From assembly GCF_009764685.1 (NCBI RefSeq), contig NZ_VHLM01000004.1, positions 101,201 to 165,200 of the forward strand: a DNA stretch of 64,000 nt, given 5' to 3'. The translations under genes were made by a program, and so were the position numbers. Numbering within the stretch: the stretch's first letter is position 1; the number at the start of each line of letters is the position of its first letter. The notes beneath the pieces were generated by a model that was not told the origin of the DNA, did no database searches, and saw only the letters and a list, made by a program, of their open reading frames with translations. The DNA is from Flavobacterium sp. I-STPP5a. GTDB taxonomy: Bacteria > Bacteroidota > Bacteroidia > Flavobacteriales > Flavobacteriaceae. Below are positions 8,561-17,025 of the stretch, piece after piece.

Positions 8561-9013
8561 CTATAAGGAGTAAGCAATGTCATTTTTTATTTCCTCCATA
8601 ACAAAGGAACTTTGCACGTTAGAGATCCCTTTTATTACTGATAGTTTGTCAATGATAAACTTCTGGTATTCGTTCATGTCATTTACGACAATTTTTAATA
8701 AAAAATCATAATTCCCTGAAACATGAAAACATCCCATTATTTCCGGTAATGTATTGATTTGTGTTTTGAAATCATCGATCAATTCTCTCGAGTGAATGGC
8801 CAAGGTGACTTGACAGTATACACTGATTGATTTTCCAATTTTTATGCCGTCTAATAGAGCAACATATTTTTTAATGTATTGCTTTTGTTCTAATTTCTTT
8901 ATCCGTTCAAAAGTAGGAGAGACTGATAAGTTCACTTTTTCGGCAATTTCTTTGGTGTTTAACTTTGCATTTTGTTGCAAAAGCATTAATATTTTTTTGT
9001 CTGTTTCATCCAT
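8561..9013 (-). CDS. Lrp/AsnC-family transcriptional regulator
   Basis: A 150-residue regulator with an N-terminal winged HTH (about residues 3-50, NTKEIAEKVNLSVSPTFERI) and a C-terminal RAM/effector domain (about 65-142) that normally binds an amino acid and mediates oligomerisation. It is transcribed divergently from the histidine decarboxylase gene across a 158-base region rich in inverted repeats. By the usual logic of Lrp-family pairs it probably regulates both itself and that gene, perhaps in response to histidine or another amino acid. The effector is inferred, not visible. Confidence 0.9.
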   Translation of the reverse strand: MDETDKKILMLLQQNAKLNTKEIAEKVNLSVSPTFERIKKLEQKQYIKKYVALLDGIKIGKSISVYCQVTLAIHSRELIDDFKTQINTLPEIMGCFHVSGNYDFLLKIVVNDMNEYQKFIIDKLSVIKGISNVQSSFVMEEIKNDIAYSL

Positions 9014-9044
9014 ACCAGAAAAATTATCTTGTTTGAAAAATTTA

Positions 9045-9098
9045 ATTGAAGTGTTTCAATATTAAAATTCTTTAATTAGGTCTAAATTTAGAATTTTA
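9045..9098. promoter_or_regulatory. Cluster of inverted repeats, probable Lrp-type operator
   Basis: Between the divergent regulator and hdc lie ATTGAA-GTGT-TTCAAT (9045-9060) and the perfect palindrome TCTAAATTTAGA (9081-9092). The latter is flanked by TAAAATTC (9063-9070), which pairs with GAATTTTA (9091-9098). AT-rich dyads of this kind are typical Lrp/AsnC targets. Confidence 0.45.
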
Positions 9099-9141
9099 TT
9101 TCAAAGATCATTCAATATGCAGTATTTTGTTTCAATAGATG

Positions 9142-9149
9142 TAGTTTTG
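9142..9149 (+). promoter_or_regulatory. Candidate -7 box of hdc
   Basis: TAGTTTTG matches TAnnTTTG and lies 22 bases before the ATG at 9172. No TTTG at the usual -33 spacing is obvious, which may mean that activation depends on the regulator. Confidence 0.4.
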
Positions 9150-9171
9150 TGCTAATAAAATACTTAAAAAG

Positions 9172-10341
9172 ATGAAAACAATTTCAGGTTCATTATCAGA
9201 GCAAGATAACCAACGGTTAGCGATATTGGAGCAGTTTATTGAAAACGCAAGAGATAATTTCTTGGGTTATCCTGTTTCAAAAGATTTTGATTATTCGGAA
9301 ATCAATCATTTCTTAAAATATCCGATTAATAATTTGGGGGATCCATTCGAAGACTGTACTTATAAAGTTCAGACCCATGAATTAGAAAGAGAAGTTGTTG
9401 GTTTTTTTGCAAAAATGTTTCGAGCGAATCCAAAAGATTATTGGGGTTATGTAACTAATGGAGGATCAGAAAGTAATTTGTATGGTTTGTATTTGGCTAG
9501 GGAGTTATATCCAAAAGCAATGGTTTATTACTCTGAGTCGACCCATTATAGTGTTCGTAAAAACATTCATTTACTTAACATTCCAAGCATTGTCATCCGA
9601 TCGCAAGAAAATGGCGAAATCGATTATACCGATTTTGAGAATACGCTAAAGATGAATCGGCACAAGCCTGCAATAGTATTGACCACTTTTGGTACGACCA
9701 TGAAAGAAGGAAAAGACGATGTTTCTAAGATTAGAAATATTCTAAAAGGATTAGCAATACAAGACAGCTACATTCATTGCGATGCTGCTTTGTGCGGCAG
9801 TTACGGCGCTTTCATGGAGCCTCGTTTTCCGTTTGATTTTAAGGATGGTGCGGATAGTATTTCTATTAGTGGTCATAAATTTATTGGTTCACCCATACCA
9901 ACGGGCGTAATTATTACAAAACGCTCCAATAGAGACCGAATCTCAAAGGGAATTTCATATATCGGTTCGCTGGACACTACCATTACGGGATCTCGAAACG
10001 GGCATTGTCCCTTGTTTTTATGGTATGCTCTTAAAAAAATAGGCGTTAACGGATTGAAAAATCGTTACCTAAATAGTTTAGAAATTGCCGAATATTGTGA
10101 GCAAAGACTAAAAGAAGTTGGGATTAATGCTTGGAGAAATCCAAACGCCATTACGGTGGTATTTCCTAAAGTGTCGGAAAAAATAAAATCAAAATGGCAA
10201 TTAGCTACCGAAGGAGATATCTCGCACATCATTTGTATGCCAAATGTTACTAAAGAACAAATTGATAATTTCGTCTACGACGTCGAAAACTGTGTAGAAA
10301 AACCGGAAGAAGTATTTGAATTTGGTTTTAGCGATTCATAG
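9172..10341 (+). CDS. hdc: Pyridoxal-phosphate-dependent histidine decarboxylase
   Basis: A 389-residue group II decarboxylase that would convert L-histidine to histamine and CO2. The PLP site is SGHKFIGSPIPTG with Schiff-base Lys236. Asp204 in HCDAALCG holds the pyridine nitrogen, and H125 in ESTHYSVRK stacks on the ring. Segments such as WGYVTNGGSESNLYG, NGEIDYTDF, TITGSRNGHCPLFLW and INAWRNPNAITVVFP closely follow the Morganella-type bacterial enzyme (about 378 residues). Serine decarboxylases share this fold and remain an alternative. No histidine/histamine exchanger is adjacent, unlike in lactic acid bacteria. The divergent Lrp-type gene is its likely regulator. Confidence 0.88.
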   Translation: MKTISGSLSEQDNQRLAILEQFIENARDNFLGYPVSKDFDYSEINHFLKYPINNLGDPFEDCTYKVQTHELEREVVGFFAKMFRANPKDYWGYVTNGGSESNLYGLYLARELYPKAMVYYSESTHYSVRKNIHLLNIPSIVIRSQENGEIDYTDFENTLKMNRHKPAIVLTTFGTTMKEGKDDVSKIRNILKGLAIQDSYIHCDAALCGSYGAFMEPRFPFDFKDGADSISISGHKFIGSPIPTGVIITKRSNRDRISKGISYIGSLDTTITGSRNGHCPLFLWYALKKIGVNGLKNRYLNSLEIAEYCEQRLKEVGINAWRNPNAITVVFPKVSEKIKSKWQLATEGDISHIICMPNVTKEQIDNFVYDVENCVEKPEEVFEFGFSDS

Positions 10342-10410
10342 ATCGTCATTACTTAGTGATGGTATTTTAGATATATCCTATATGAAAGATTTAGTCTCTG
10401 TTGTTTATTC

Positions 10411-10441
10411 AGAACGTTAGTTCTTGTATTTTTTTTTTTTT
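10411..10441 (+). terminator. Probable hdc terminator
   Basis: AGAAC-GTTA-GTTCT (10411-10424) forms a 5-bp hairpin and is followed by TGTA and a run of 13 T (10429-10441). The stem is short, but the T run is the longest nearby. Confidence 0.45.
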
Positions 10442-10643
10442 AGAGTAAAGCGGAACAAAAAATGCATTGAGAAATGTTTTTAAGTCCAAATTGTCTTGTT
10501 CTCAATACGATTTTCTTCTCGAGGCTTCGGGGTAAAATCACTCTAATTGACGAAAATTATAATTAAAGACTATTTACGTCCAATAAGTAATGAATTAATA
10601 TCTATGTTTTTGATTTATAAATAACTACATCTAAAATTTAGTA

Positions 10644-10693
10644 AAAAAAGCAGAGAAACAAATTGAGAAATGATATTATTTTTCTGCTTTTTT
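10644..10693 (-). terminator. Terminator of the ZIP transporter operon
   Basis: AAAAAAGCAGA (10644-10654) pairs perfectly with TCTGCTTTTTT (10683-10693) around a 28-base loop, starting 11 bases past the minus-strand stop codon. Confidence 0.55.
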
Positions 10694-10703
10694 GGTTACA
10701 AAT

Positions 10704-11375
10704 TTATATAAAATACGCCAAGGCAATTCCTATTACAATCATTGAGACTTTAGCAATATTGAACTTGTGCCCTTCGCTGCTTTCAAAAATAATGGTAGAT
10801 GAAATATGGAATAAGATTCCAATCACTATTGCTGTGATTTGGGTGGTATATTGTTTAATAAATGGCAAATAATCAGATGCGAGTGTACCTAGTGGCGTCA
10901 TGATGGCAAAAGTAATCATGAAGGCAAAAATGGCTTTTGGATTGAGATGGGAATTAATAAAAAACGTGGTCAAGATGATCGCAATAGGCAAATGGTGTAT
11001 TGCAATACCAATGGCTAAATTATCATGTTGTTGACCCACAGGAAAACCTTCTAAAAAAGCATGAATGCATAAGCTGATGAACAATAACCATGGAATGTGA
11101 TGCATGTTTTCATGTCCATGTACATGCCCGTGCTCTGCACCTTTGGAGAAAAACTCTAATATGATTTGGAATAGAATTCCTAACATGATAAAGATTCCAA
11201 TATTGCTTTGATTGCTTTCGTATACCTCAGGAAGCAGGTGCATTACCGTTAACGACAATAAAAACGAACCACTAAAAGCTAAGAGTAACTTTAAGTTGGT
11301 TTTGTTTTTTGGTTTTAATATGGAGGCAATGATATACCCTAAAAGTACAGAAAGTAAAGGTAAAAGGTAATTCAT
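10704..11375 (-). CDS. ZIP-family divalent metal transporter
   Basis: A 223-residue inner-membrane transporter with about eight membrane segments. It carries the ZIP signatures in segments IV and V, HAFLEGFPVG and AIHHLPIAIIL, whose His, Glu and Pro residues line the metal path. A His-rich cytoplasmic loop before them (EHGHVHGHENMHH) is the usual metal-sensing loop. It probably imports zinc or related metals. Only two bases separate it from the upstream methyltransferase gene, so the two form an operon. The partner's role in metal handling is not evident. Confidence 0.9.
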   Translation of the reverse strand: MNYLLPLLSVLLGYIIASILKPKNKTNLKLLLAFSGSFLLSLTVMHLLPEVYESNQSNIGIFIMLGILFQIILEFFSKGAEHGHVHGHENMHHIPWLLFISLCIHAFLEGFPVGQQHDNLAIGIAIHHLPIAIILTTFFINSHLNPKAIFAFMITFAIMTPLGTLASDYLPFIKQYTTQITAIVIGILFHISSTIIFESSEGHKFNIAKVSMIVIGIALAYFI

Positions 11376-11377
11376 TG

Positions 11378-12142
11378 TTATTTAAAAATCATTATCAGTC
11401 GTTCACTATCTGTTTTATGGAATTTTTTCAGTTTATAATCCCCAAAGATGTCCAAAAGATAAATTCCGGCTTGGTCCATTAATACTTCAAAATCTGGGAG
11501 TGTCAGTGCTTTTACTTTTTCGGTGAAATGAAATTTTTGACCTTTGTCCTCGAAGTTAATTTCTTTACAAATATGACCGTCTTTCAAATAGCGTTTGATA
11601 TGAAAATCGATTCCTTCAACTGTTTTAGTTTCTTCTGGTACCAATGTTTCTAGTACATGATTTACATTCATAAAATCAATCACTGCAAAACCATATTCTG
11701 ACAAGCTTTCTTTGATGGCTATAAGCGTTGTCAGGTTGTCTTCGTCGTTTTCAAAATAGCCAAAACTGGTGAATAAATTAAATATGGCATCAAATTTTTC
11801 TTCAAAAGGTTCACGCATGTCATGAACTTTGAATTGTAATTTTTCATTAGTATTTTTACTCGCTTCGGCGATGCTATTTTCAGATAAATCGGCTCCTAGA
11901 ACGGTAAAACCCAATTGATTTAAATATATTGAATGACGGCCTTTGCCACAGGCTAAATCAAGGACTTTAGCATTTTCTGGTAAATTTAGATAATGGGTAA
12001 GATTGTCCATGAAAACTTGAGCCTCCCTGCAGTTTCTATCCTTGTATAAAATGTGATAATAAGGGGTGTCAAACCAAGAGGTGTACCAGTTTTCAGTTGA
12101 TTTGGGTTGATTTTCAAGGGATGTATTTTGAGATGCAGACAT
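11378..12142 (-). CDS. Class I SAM-dependent methyltransferase
   Basis: A 254-residue soluble methyltransferase. Motif I is VLDLACGKGRHSIYL (about residues 59-73), followed by an acidic residue ending strand 2 (LGADLS) and FDAIFNLFTSFGYF around motif IV. The acceptor substrate cannot be read from the sequence. It is the first gene of a two-gene operon with the ZIP transporter. Its start faces that of the RNA methyltransferase gene at 12212 across about 70 bases. Confidence 0.85.
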   Translation of the reverse strand: MSASQNTSLENQPKSTENWYTSWFDTPYYHILYKDRNCREAQVFMDNLTHYLNLPENAKVLDLACGKGRHSIYLNQLGFTVLGADLSENSIAEASKNTNEKLQFKVHDMREPFEEKFDAIFNLFTSFGYFENDEDNLTTLIAIKESLSEYGFAVIDFMNVNHVLETLVPEETKTVEGIDFHIKRYLKDGHICKEINFEDKGQKFHFTEKVKALTLPDFEVLMDQAGIYLLDIFGDYKLKKFHKTDSERLIMIFK

Positions 12143-12182
12143 TTATTCTTTTTCAATTAATTCGATTGATGCAAATTTAGTG

Positions 12183-12190
12183 TATTTTTG
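12183..12190 (+). promoter_or_regulatory. Candidate -7 box of the THUMP methyltransferase gene
   Basis: TATTTTTG matches TAnnTTTG and lies 21 bases before the chosen ATG at 12212. This supports that start over a TTG inside the box. Confidence 0.45.
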
Positions 12191-12211
12191 CAACGAATAC
12201 TTGATTTTACA

Positions 12212-13417
12212 ATGGAAAATAATTATAAAATGATTGCCAAAACCTTTTTTGGTTTTGAAGAAATACTAGCAAAAGAATTACAAAACCTAGGCGCACAAAA
12301 TGTAGAGCAAGGGGTAAGAATGGTTAGTTTTAAAGGTGATAAAGGATTTATGTACAAGGCTAATTTATCCTTGCGTACCGCTTTAAAAATATTAAAACCC
12401 ATTTATTTTTTTAAGGCCAATAATGAACAAGGATTATACAAAGGTATTGCGGGAATAAACTGGTCTAAATTATTGAATGCTAACCAGACTTTTGTTATTG
12501 ACACCACAGTACATTCAGAATATTTTAATCATTCTGAATTTGTTTCTCAAAAATGTAAAGATGCCATTGTAGATCAGTTTAGAGAAAGAACAGGTCAACG
12601 ACCAAGTATTGATAAGATTCACCCTGATTTAAGAATTAATATTCATATAGATAAAGACCAAGTATCTGTAGCTTTAGATACATCTGGGAATGCACTAAAC
12701 CAGCGTGGATATAGAACTGCAACTAACATTGCACCTATAAACGAAGTTTTGGCAGCAGGGATTTTATTACTTTCTGGTTGGGATGGTCAAACAGATTTTT
12801 TAGATCCAATGTGTGGATCAGGTACTTTCTTAGCCGAAGCAGCTATGATTGCGTGTAATATTCCAGCTAATATCAACCGTAAACAATTTGCATTCGAAAA
12901 ATGGAACGATTGGGATAATGATTTGTTTGACGCCATTACGGATAGTTTATTGAAACGTGTACGTGAGTTTCATTATACCATAAAAGGTTATGACAAAGCT
13001 CCAAGTGCAGTTCAAAAAGCGAAAGACAACATCAAAAATGCCAATCTAGACGAATACATTTCAATAGAAGATCAAAACTTCTTTGATACTGAGAAAACTT
13101 CTGAAGGTAAATTGCATATCGTATTTAATCCACCTTATGATGAGCGTTTGGATATTCATATGGAGGAATTTTATAAGAATGTTGGCGATACTTTAAAGAA
13201 AAATTATCCAGGTACAAATGCTTGGATGATTACTGCAAACCTAGAAGCATTGAAACATGTAGGTTTAAAACCATCTAGAAAAATTAAGCTTTTTAATGCA
13301 GGTCTTGAGGCTCGACTAGTGAAATATGAGATGTATGAAGGTAGTAAAAGAACAAAGTTTGCTTCGCATGTTCGCTCAGAGGATTCAGATCAGACTACAA
13401 AAGATAGTGCTGAATAA
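12212..13417 (+). CDS. THUMP-domain 23S rRNA guanine-N2 methyltransferase, RlmL-like
   Basis: A 401-residue rRNA methyltransferase of the RlmL N-terminal/YpsC type. It has an N-terminal ferredoxin-like and THUMP RNA-binding region (about 5-155) and a Rossmann methyltransferase domain with the SAM motif DPMCGSGTF (198-206) and the N-methyltransferase motif NPPY (306-309). The start at 12212 (MENNYKMIAK) is preferred over an upstream TTG because it aligns with the family and leaves room for a promoter. It lacks the second (RlmK-like) domain of E. coli RlmL. The exact target guanine is inferred from the family. Confidence 0.87.
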   Translation: MENNYKMIAKTFFGFEEILAKELQNLGAQNVEQGVRMVSFKGDKGFMYKANLSLRTALKILKPIYFFKANNEQGLYKGIAGINWSKLLNANQTFVIDTTVHSEYFNHSEFVSQKCKDAIVDQFRERTGQRPSIDKIHPDLRINIHIDKDQVSVALDTSGNALNQRGYRTATNIAPINEVLAAGILLLSGWDGQTDFLDPMCGSGTFLAEAAMIACNIPANINRKQFAFEKWNDWDNDLFDAITDSLLKRVREFHYTIKGYDKAPSAVQKAKDNIKNANLDEYISIEDQNFFDTEKTSEGKLHIVFNPPYDERLDIHMEEFYKNVGDTLKKNYPGTNAWMITANLEALKHVGLKPSRKIKLFNAGLEARLVKYEMYEGSKRTKFASHVRSEDSDQTTKDSAE

Positions 13418-13466
13418 GTAATGTTAAATTTTTTACTTTTTCAATAAAACTTTAAGACGTATAAAA

Positions 13467-13703
13467 ATGACAAAAAAACAAATACAAGCATTTGTATATC
13501 AACTAGCAAGCTTTGCAGTTTTATTTATCGCTGGACGATACGCCATTGATATGTATACTAATTTAACTGGTTTTTGGATTCCAATAACGGCATTTGTAAT
13601 AGGGACATTAGTAGCTCCAAAGTTTCAAGCCGTAAAAACCAAAGACGGTGAGAAATTGTATATGAAATGGATTTTTATTAAAGGATTCAAAGAAATAGGG
13701 TAG
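13467..13703 (+). CDS. Small two-pass membrane protein, function unknown
   Basis: A 78-residue protein with two hydrophobic segments (about 8-27 and 33-50) and a basic C-terminal tail (KLYMKWIFIKGFKEIG). It begins 49 bases after the methyltransferase gene, on the same strand, and is followed by a strong terminator, so the two are probably cotranscribed. No family recognised. Confidence 0.65.
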   Translation: MTKKQIQAFVYQLASFAVLFIAGRYAIDMYTNLTGFWIPITAFVIGTLVAPKFQAVKTKDGEKLYMKWIFIKGFKEIG

Positions 13704-13730
13704 TATAGGAATTTTATTTTAACCATAAAC

Positions 13731-13785
13731 CGCACATTTACTAATTACTTTTTTTAAGTTCTGTTAGTGAATGTGCGTTTTTTTT
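13731..13785 (+). terminator. Rho-independent terminator
   Basis: CGCACATTTACTAA (13731-13744) pairs with TTAGTGAATGTGCG (13764-13777) over 14 bases with one G-T pair, followed by eight T. It sits between convergent genes. Confidence 0.8.
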
Positions 13786-13788
13786 ATG

Positions 13789-14646
13789 CTACTTTTTTGG
13801 TACTACAACTGGTTTTATTCTCTTTTTATAGATTGGAACAAAGTACGTTACCGTATAATTGAATCCTACTCCAAAGCTACCATCATACGTCCTGTTAAAT
13901 CCCGGAATGTATAAGTTAGAGAAATTCTCTGGTTCTTTATTAGTTACCAATCGATTCAAACGGAGGCTAAATCCCATAAAAACATTGTTAAATACTTTTG
14001 CTTTTATACCTGCAACAACTTCAATCCAACTGGCTGACAAACCATTAAATTTTTGTCCTGAGTTTATAATTGGTGTTTCTTGAAAGTATGGATTTGAATT
14101 ATATATGCGGTAATTGTTTAACTGCTGATTAAAAGTGCTAAAACCATAACGAAGACCAATTGAAATAATGTTTTCCATATCCAGCCAGTTTTCATAGGCA
14201 TTGTAATCAAAACCTGCTTTTAGGTAACTTCCTTTTGTGGTAAAGTTGACACGATCATCAGCTGTGGTTTTATTTTCGTTTCCAAGCTCGGCAGCTAAAA
14301 AGTACCTTTTTGTCAGTCTGTAATCACCCACAAGCTCTAGACCTTTGTAATCTTTGTCATAAAGTGCACGAGTTACTTTATACAAATCTAATCCTACACG
14401 AATTCCGTAACGATCAGCTTTTACTGGTATCGAGTCAGTCTTAACATTTGTTGGTAGTGCCGCATTTTTTGCTTTAGGAATGTTAGGAATGATTTGCTCT
14501 TTAGTTGTTTTTGTAGGCTCAACCGTTGTTATAGTGGATGGCTTTTTAATTTCTATTTTTTTTGTCGTTTCTTGTGCTTGAACACTAATTATCAGAAACA
14601 AAAGACAGATACTAAAAAAAGATTTTGATGTGTGCTTGATTTTCAT
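13789..14646 (-). CDS. DUF6048-type outer-membrane protein, function unknown
   Basis: A 285-residue protein with a signal peptide (cleavage near VQAQ, residue 24) and a Thr/Lys-rich linker to about residue 65. The rest is a beta-rich region (YGIRVGLDLYKVT, LGVGFNYT-like strands, aromatic-ended segments) that looks like an outer-membrane beta barrel. Family assignment is from memory of the DUF6452/DUF6048 pair that sits next to rlmD in Flavobacteriia. The start codon lies inside the end of the upstream lipoprotein gene (35-base overlap), which suggests translational coupling. Confidence 0.72.
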   Translation of the reverse strand: MKIKHTSKSFFSICLLFLIISVQAQETTKKIEIKKPSTITTVEPTKTTKEQIIPNIPKAKNAALPTNVKTDSIPVKADRYGIRVGLDLYKVTRALYDKDYKGLELVGDYRLTKRYFLAAELGNENKTTADDRVNFTTKGSYLKAGFDYNAYENWLDMENIISIGLRYGFSTFNQQLNNYRIYNSNPYFQETPIINSGQKFNGLSASWIEVVAGIKAKVFNNVFMGFSLRLNRLVTNKEPENFSNLYIPGFNRTYDGSFGVGFNYTVTYFVPIYKKRIKPVVVPKK

Positions 14647-15133
14647 TGTCTATGTTTCGTGTTACAACTTCTATAAATTTTATCCATTTTTGATTAGCTG
14701 CAGTTGCATCTGTATGAACAAATGGTGCTGCTTGATCTAATGTAAAAAGGGACTTGTATCCGCATGCTCTTGAAACAAAAAGTTCTTGTGTGGTGTAATT
14801 AAAACGGATAACATCCTCATCAACTAATGCTGGGTTTGCATTGCCTGAGTTTAGTGTAAACTTAAAACTGGTTGAAGTACCAACTGTTTTAAGTGGAATT
14901 GTAATTCTATTTGCGTTAGTAGTTGGACTTCCATTAAATAAAATGCCTTCAGTCTGTCCTTCACCTACTACTTTAAGACTATTCACATTTTTTTTTACAG
15001 ATGGTTTTTCAAAATCGTAAAAATCAATTACTAATCTAGGAGTTGTAGGTGTTTTTGCATCACAAATATCGTCTTTTTCACAGCTTGAGAAAGATAGTGC
15101 TAGAGCAAATACGAATAAAATTATTTTTTTCAT
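14612..15133 (-). CDS. DUF6452-type lipoprotein, function unknown
   Basis: A 173-residue lipoprotein with the signal MKKIILFVFALALSFSSC (lipidated Cys18), followed by a short acidic linker (EKDDICDAK) and a beta-rich domain. It lies between rlmD and the DUF6048 gene, and overlaps the latter by 35 bases. The pair probably acts in the same outer-membrane process, but neither has an assigned role that I can support. Confidence 0.72.
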   Translation of the reverse strand: MKKIILFVFALALSFSSCEKDDICDAKTPTTPRLVIDFYDFEKPSVKKNVNSLKVVGEGQTEGILFNGSPTTNANRITIPLKTVGTSTSFKFTLNSGNANPALVDEDVIRFNYTTQELFVSRACGYKSLFTLDQAAPFVHTDATAANQKWIKFIEVVTRNIDNENQAHIKIFF

Positions 15134-15170
15134 TTACATTGTAATGTTTTTCGTAACAGGGTTAAGGTGT

Positions 15171-16583
15171 CTATCTTCTTTCAAGTAAAACCACATTTTC
15201 TACGTGATGTGTTTGCGGAAACATATCCACAGGACGTACACGAGTTACCTTGTATTTTTCATCCATTAGTGCCAAATCACGTGCTTGAGTAGCCGAGTTA
15301 CAACTTACATAAACCACTTTCTGTGGAGCAATTTTTAAGATTTGTTCTATTACATCTTTGTGCATTCCATCTCTCGGTGGATCTGTAATAATAACATCTG
15401 GGTGACCATGTTGTGCTATGAAATCATCGTTAAACACCACTTTCATATCTCCAACAAAAAATTCACAATTCGTGATCTCATTTCGAACGGCATTTGCTTT
15501 TGCATCTTTTATAGCATCTGGAACACTCTCTACACCAATTACTTTTATCGCTTTTTTAGAAACAAACTGGGCAATAGTTCCTGTTCCAGTATACAAGTCG
15601 TACACTACTTCATTTCCTGTTAAACCTGCAAAATCTCTTGTGATTTTGTACAACTCGTAAGCTTGGTCTGAGTTGGTTTGGTAAAAAGATTTGGCATTAA
15701 TGCTAAATTTCAACCCTTCCATTTCTTCTAGAATGTAATCTCTTCCTTTGTAAAGCTTGATATCGGTATCGTACAGCGTATCGTTTGCTTTATTATTAAC
15801 AACGTATTGTAACGATGTAATTTGCGGAAATTTTTCATAAAGATGATCTAAAATCAACTCTCTGTTGGCCTTGTCATTTTCGAAAAATTGAATCAATACC
15901 ATAATCTCACCTGTTGAGGCTGTACGTAACATTAAGGTACGCAATAAACCTTCGTGTGCTCTGGGGTTAAAGAAAGTTAATCCATTTGCATTTGCAAAAT
16001 CTCTAACTTCATTACGAATGGCGTTTGACGGATCTTCTTGTAAATGACATTTATTGATGTCTAGAATTTTATCCCACATTTTAGGAATGTGAAAACCAAG
16101 TGCATTTCTATTTCCTAAATCTTCAGTACTTTCAATTTCAGCTTCGGTTAACCAACGGCTATTTGAAAACGAAAATTCCATTTTATTTCTGTAAAAAAAC
16201 TTTTTTTCTGAACCTAAAATTGATTCAAATTCCGGAAGTTCTATCTTCCCAATGCGTTGCAAGTGGTTTTTGACTTCGTTTTGTTTGAAAACTAATTGTT
16301 GATTGTAGTTCATGTTTTGCCATTTGCATCCTCCACAAACACCAAAGTGATCGCAAACAGGATCTACACGATGCTCTGAAAATTCATGAAAATGAACTGC
16401 TTTACCTTCATAATACGCTTTGCGTTTTTTGAAAGTTTGCACATCAACCACATCTCCCGGAACTACATTCGGGATAAAAACTACTTTACCATCCGGTGCT
16501 TTTGCAACCGAAACGCCTTTTGCACCAGCATCAAGGACTTTTATTTGATGAAAGACAACTTTGTCTGTATTTTTCTTAGCCAT
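15171..16583 (-). CDS. rlmD: 23S rRNA (uracil-1939-C5)-methyltransferase RlmD
   Basis: A 470-residue RNA m5U methyltransferase. It has an N-terminal TRAM domain (about 10-65), a 4Fe-4S cluster site from C77, C83, C86 and C179, a SAM-binding YDLYTGTGTIAQF motif, ITDPPRDGMH, and the catalytic nucleophile C428 in VSCNSATQARDLA. RumA and TrmA-type enzymes share the fold; the TRAM domain plus the Cys cluster favour RlmD or a close RlmCD-type enzyme. The DUF6452 and DUF6048 genes follow on the same strand. Confidence 0.93.
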   Translation of the reverse strand: MAKKNTDKVVFHQIKVLDAGAKGVSVAKAPDGKVVFIPNVVPGDVVDVQTFKKRKAYYEGKAVHFHEFSEHRVDPVCDHFGVCGGCKWQNMNYNQQLVFKQNEVKNHLQRIGKIELPEFESILGSEKKFFYRNKMEFSFSNSRWLTEAEIESTEDLGNRNALGFHIPKMWDKILDINKCHLQEDPSNAIRNEVRDFANANGLTFFNPRAHEGLLRTLMLRTASTGEIMVLIQFFENDKANRELILDHLYEKFPQITSLQYVVNNKANDTLYDTDIKLYKGRDYILEEMEGLKFSINAKSFYQTNSDQAYELYKITRDFAGLTGNEVVYDLYTGTGTIAQFVSKKAIKVIGVESVPDAIKDAKANAVRNEITNCEFFVGDMKVVFNDDFIAQHGHPDVIITDPPRDGMHKDVIEQILKIAPQKVVYVSCNSATQARDLALMDEKYKVTRVRPVDMFPQTHHVENVVLLERR

Positions 16584-16827
16584 AGCACAAAAATAAGTGA
16601 TTGATTGGTTTTATAAATTCAATTTCACAAATATTTTTAATTTTTAGTTAATTAACTCTTTTTTTCTACTTTATTGGCTAAATCTATTTTTGTCTAAAAG
16701 ATTTGATATTTAAATCATTAGGGAGTTCTTAATTTATTTTTTTTTTACGAAATTAGAGAGCCTTTTAAATAGATATTTTGTAGTTTACTTATAATTTCCA
16801 TTCCTAATTACAGTAGTATGATACTAT

Positions 16828-16998
16828 ATGAAAATTTAAACAAAATTTCTTTTTGTAGCTTTTTTTGGAATTCAAATTCCACTAATTGGTATTTCTGTAC
16901 TGATATTTTTCAGGAAGTTTTTGTTGAACTATAGATACATGGCTAAAGTTACGTTAATTAATATTTTATTGGCAGGCACGTTTGCTTTGGTTTTGTAA
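16828..16998 (+). pseudogene. Remnant of a membrane-protein gene, N-terminal fragment only
   Basis: Reading from ATG 16828 gives M-K-I, then a TAA (16837), then 51 open codons to TAA 16996. The open part encodes two hydrophobic stretches (FLFVAFFGIQIPLIGISVLI, then VTLINILLAGTFALVL). This looks like the signal anchor and membrane segments of a membrane sensor or transporter whose third or fourth codon became a stop and whose remainder is lost. The family is not identifiable. A short live gene starting at ATG 16939 (19 codons) is possible but unlikely. Confidence 0.4.
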
Positions 16999-17003
16999 AT
17001 TTG
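16996..17003 (+). promoter_or_regulatory. Candidate promoter of the OsmC gene
   Basis: TAAATTTG matches TAnnTTTG, 22 bases before the ATG. A TTG at 16969-16971 lies 24 bases upstream, close to the usual -33 spacing. The box overlaps the stop of the upstream gene remnant. Confidence 0.4.
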
Positions 17004-17025
17004 GGATAACACTAAAAAAAGCATT

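Larger units (their letters stand above)
10342..10703. other. 362-base gene-free stretch between convergent hdc and ZIP genes
   Basis: No convincing gene on either strand. It holds a 13-base T run after a short hairpin on the hdc side and an 11-bp hairpin on the ZIP side. The middle (about 10450-10640) shows nothing recognisable. Confidence 0.6.
16584..17025. other. 442-base gap between rlmD and the OsmC gene
   Basis: The left half (16584-16827) is very AT-rich with no gene, and should contain the rlmD promoter. The right half contains a degraded coding remnant (16828-16998) and the candidate promoter of the OsmC gene. Confidence 0.6.

Noticed and set aside
10663..10872. Open frame on the plus strand opposite the ZIP gene end
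   Set aside because: The opposite strand encodes a clear ZIP transporter; the frame is a shadow of hydrophobic codons.
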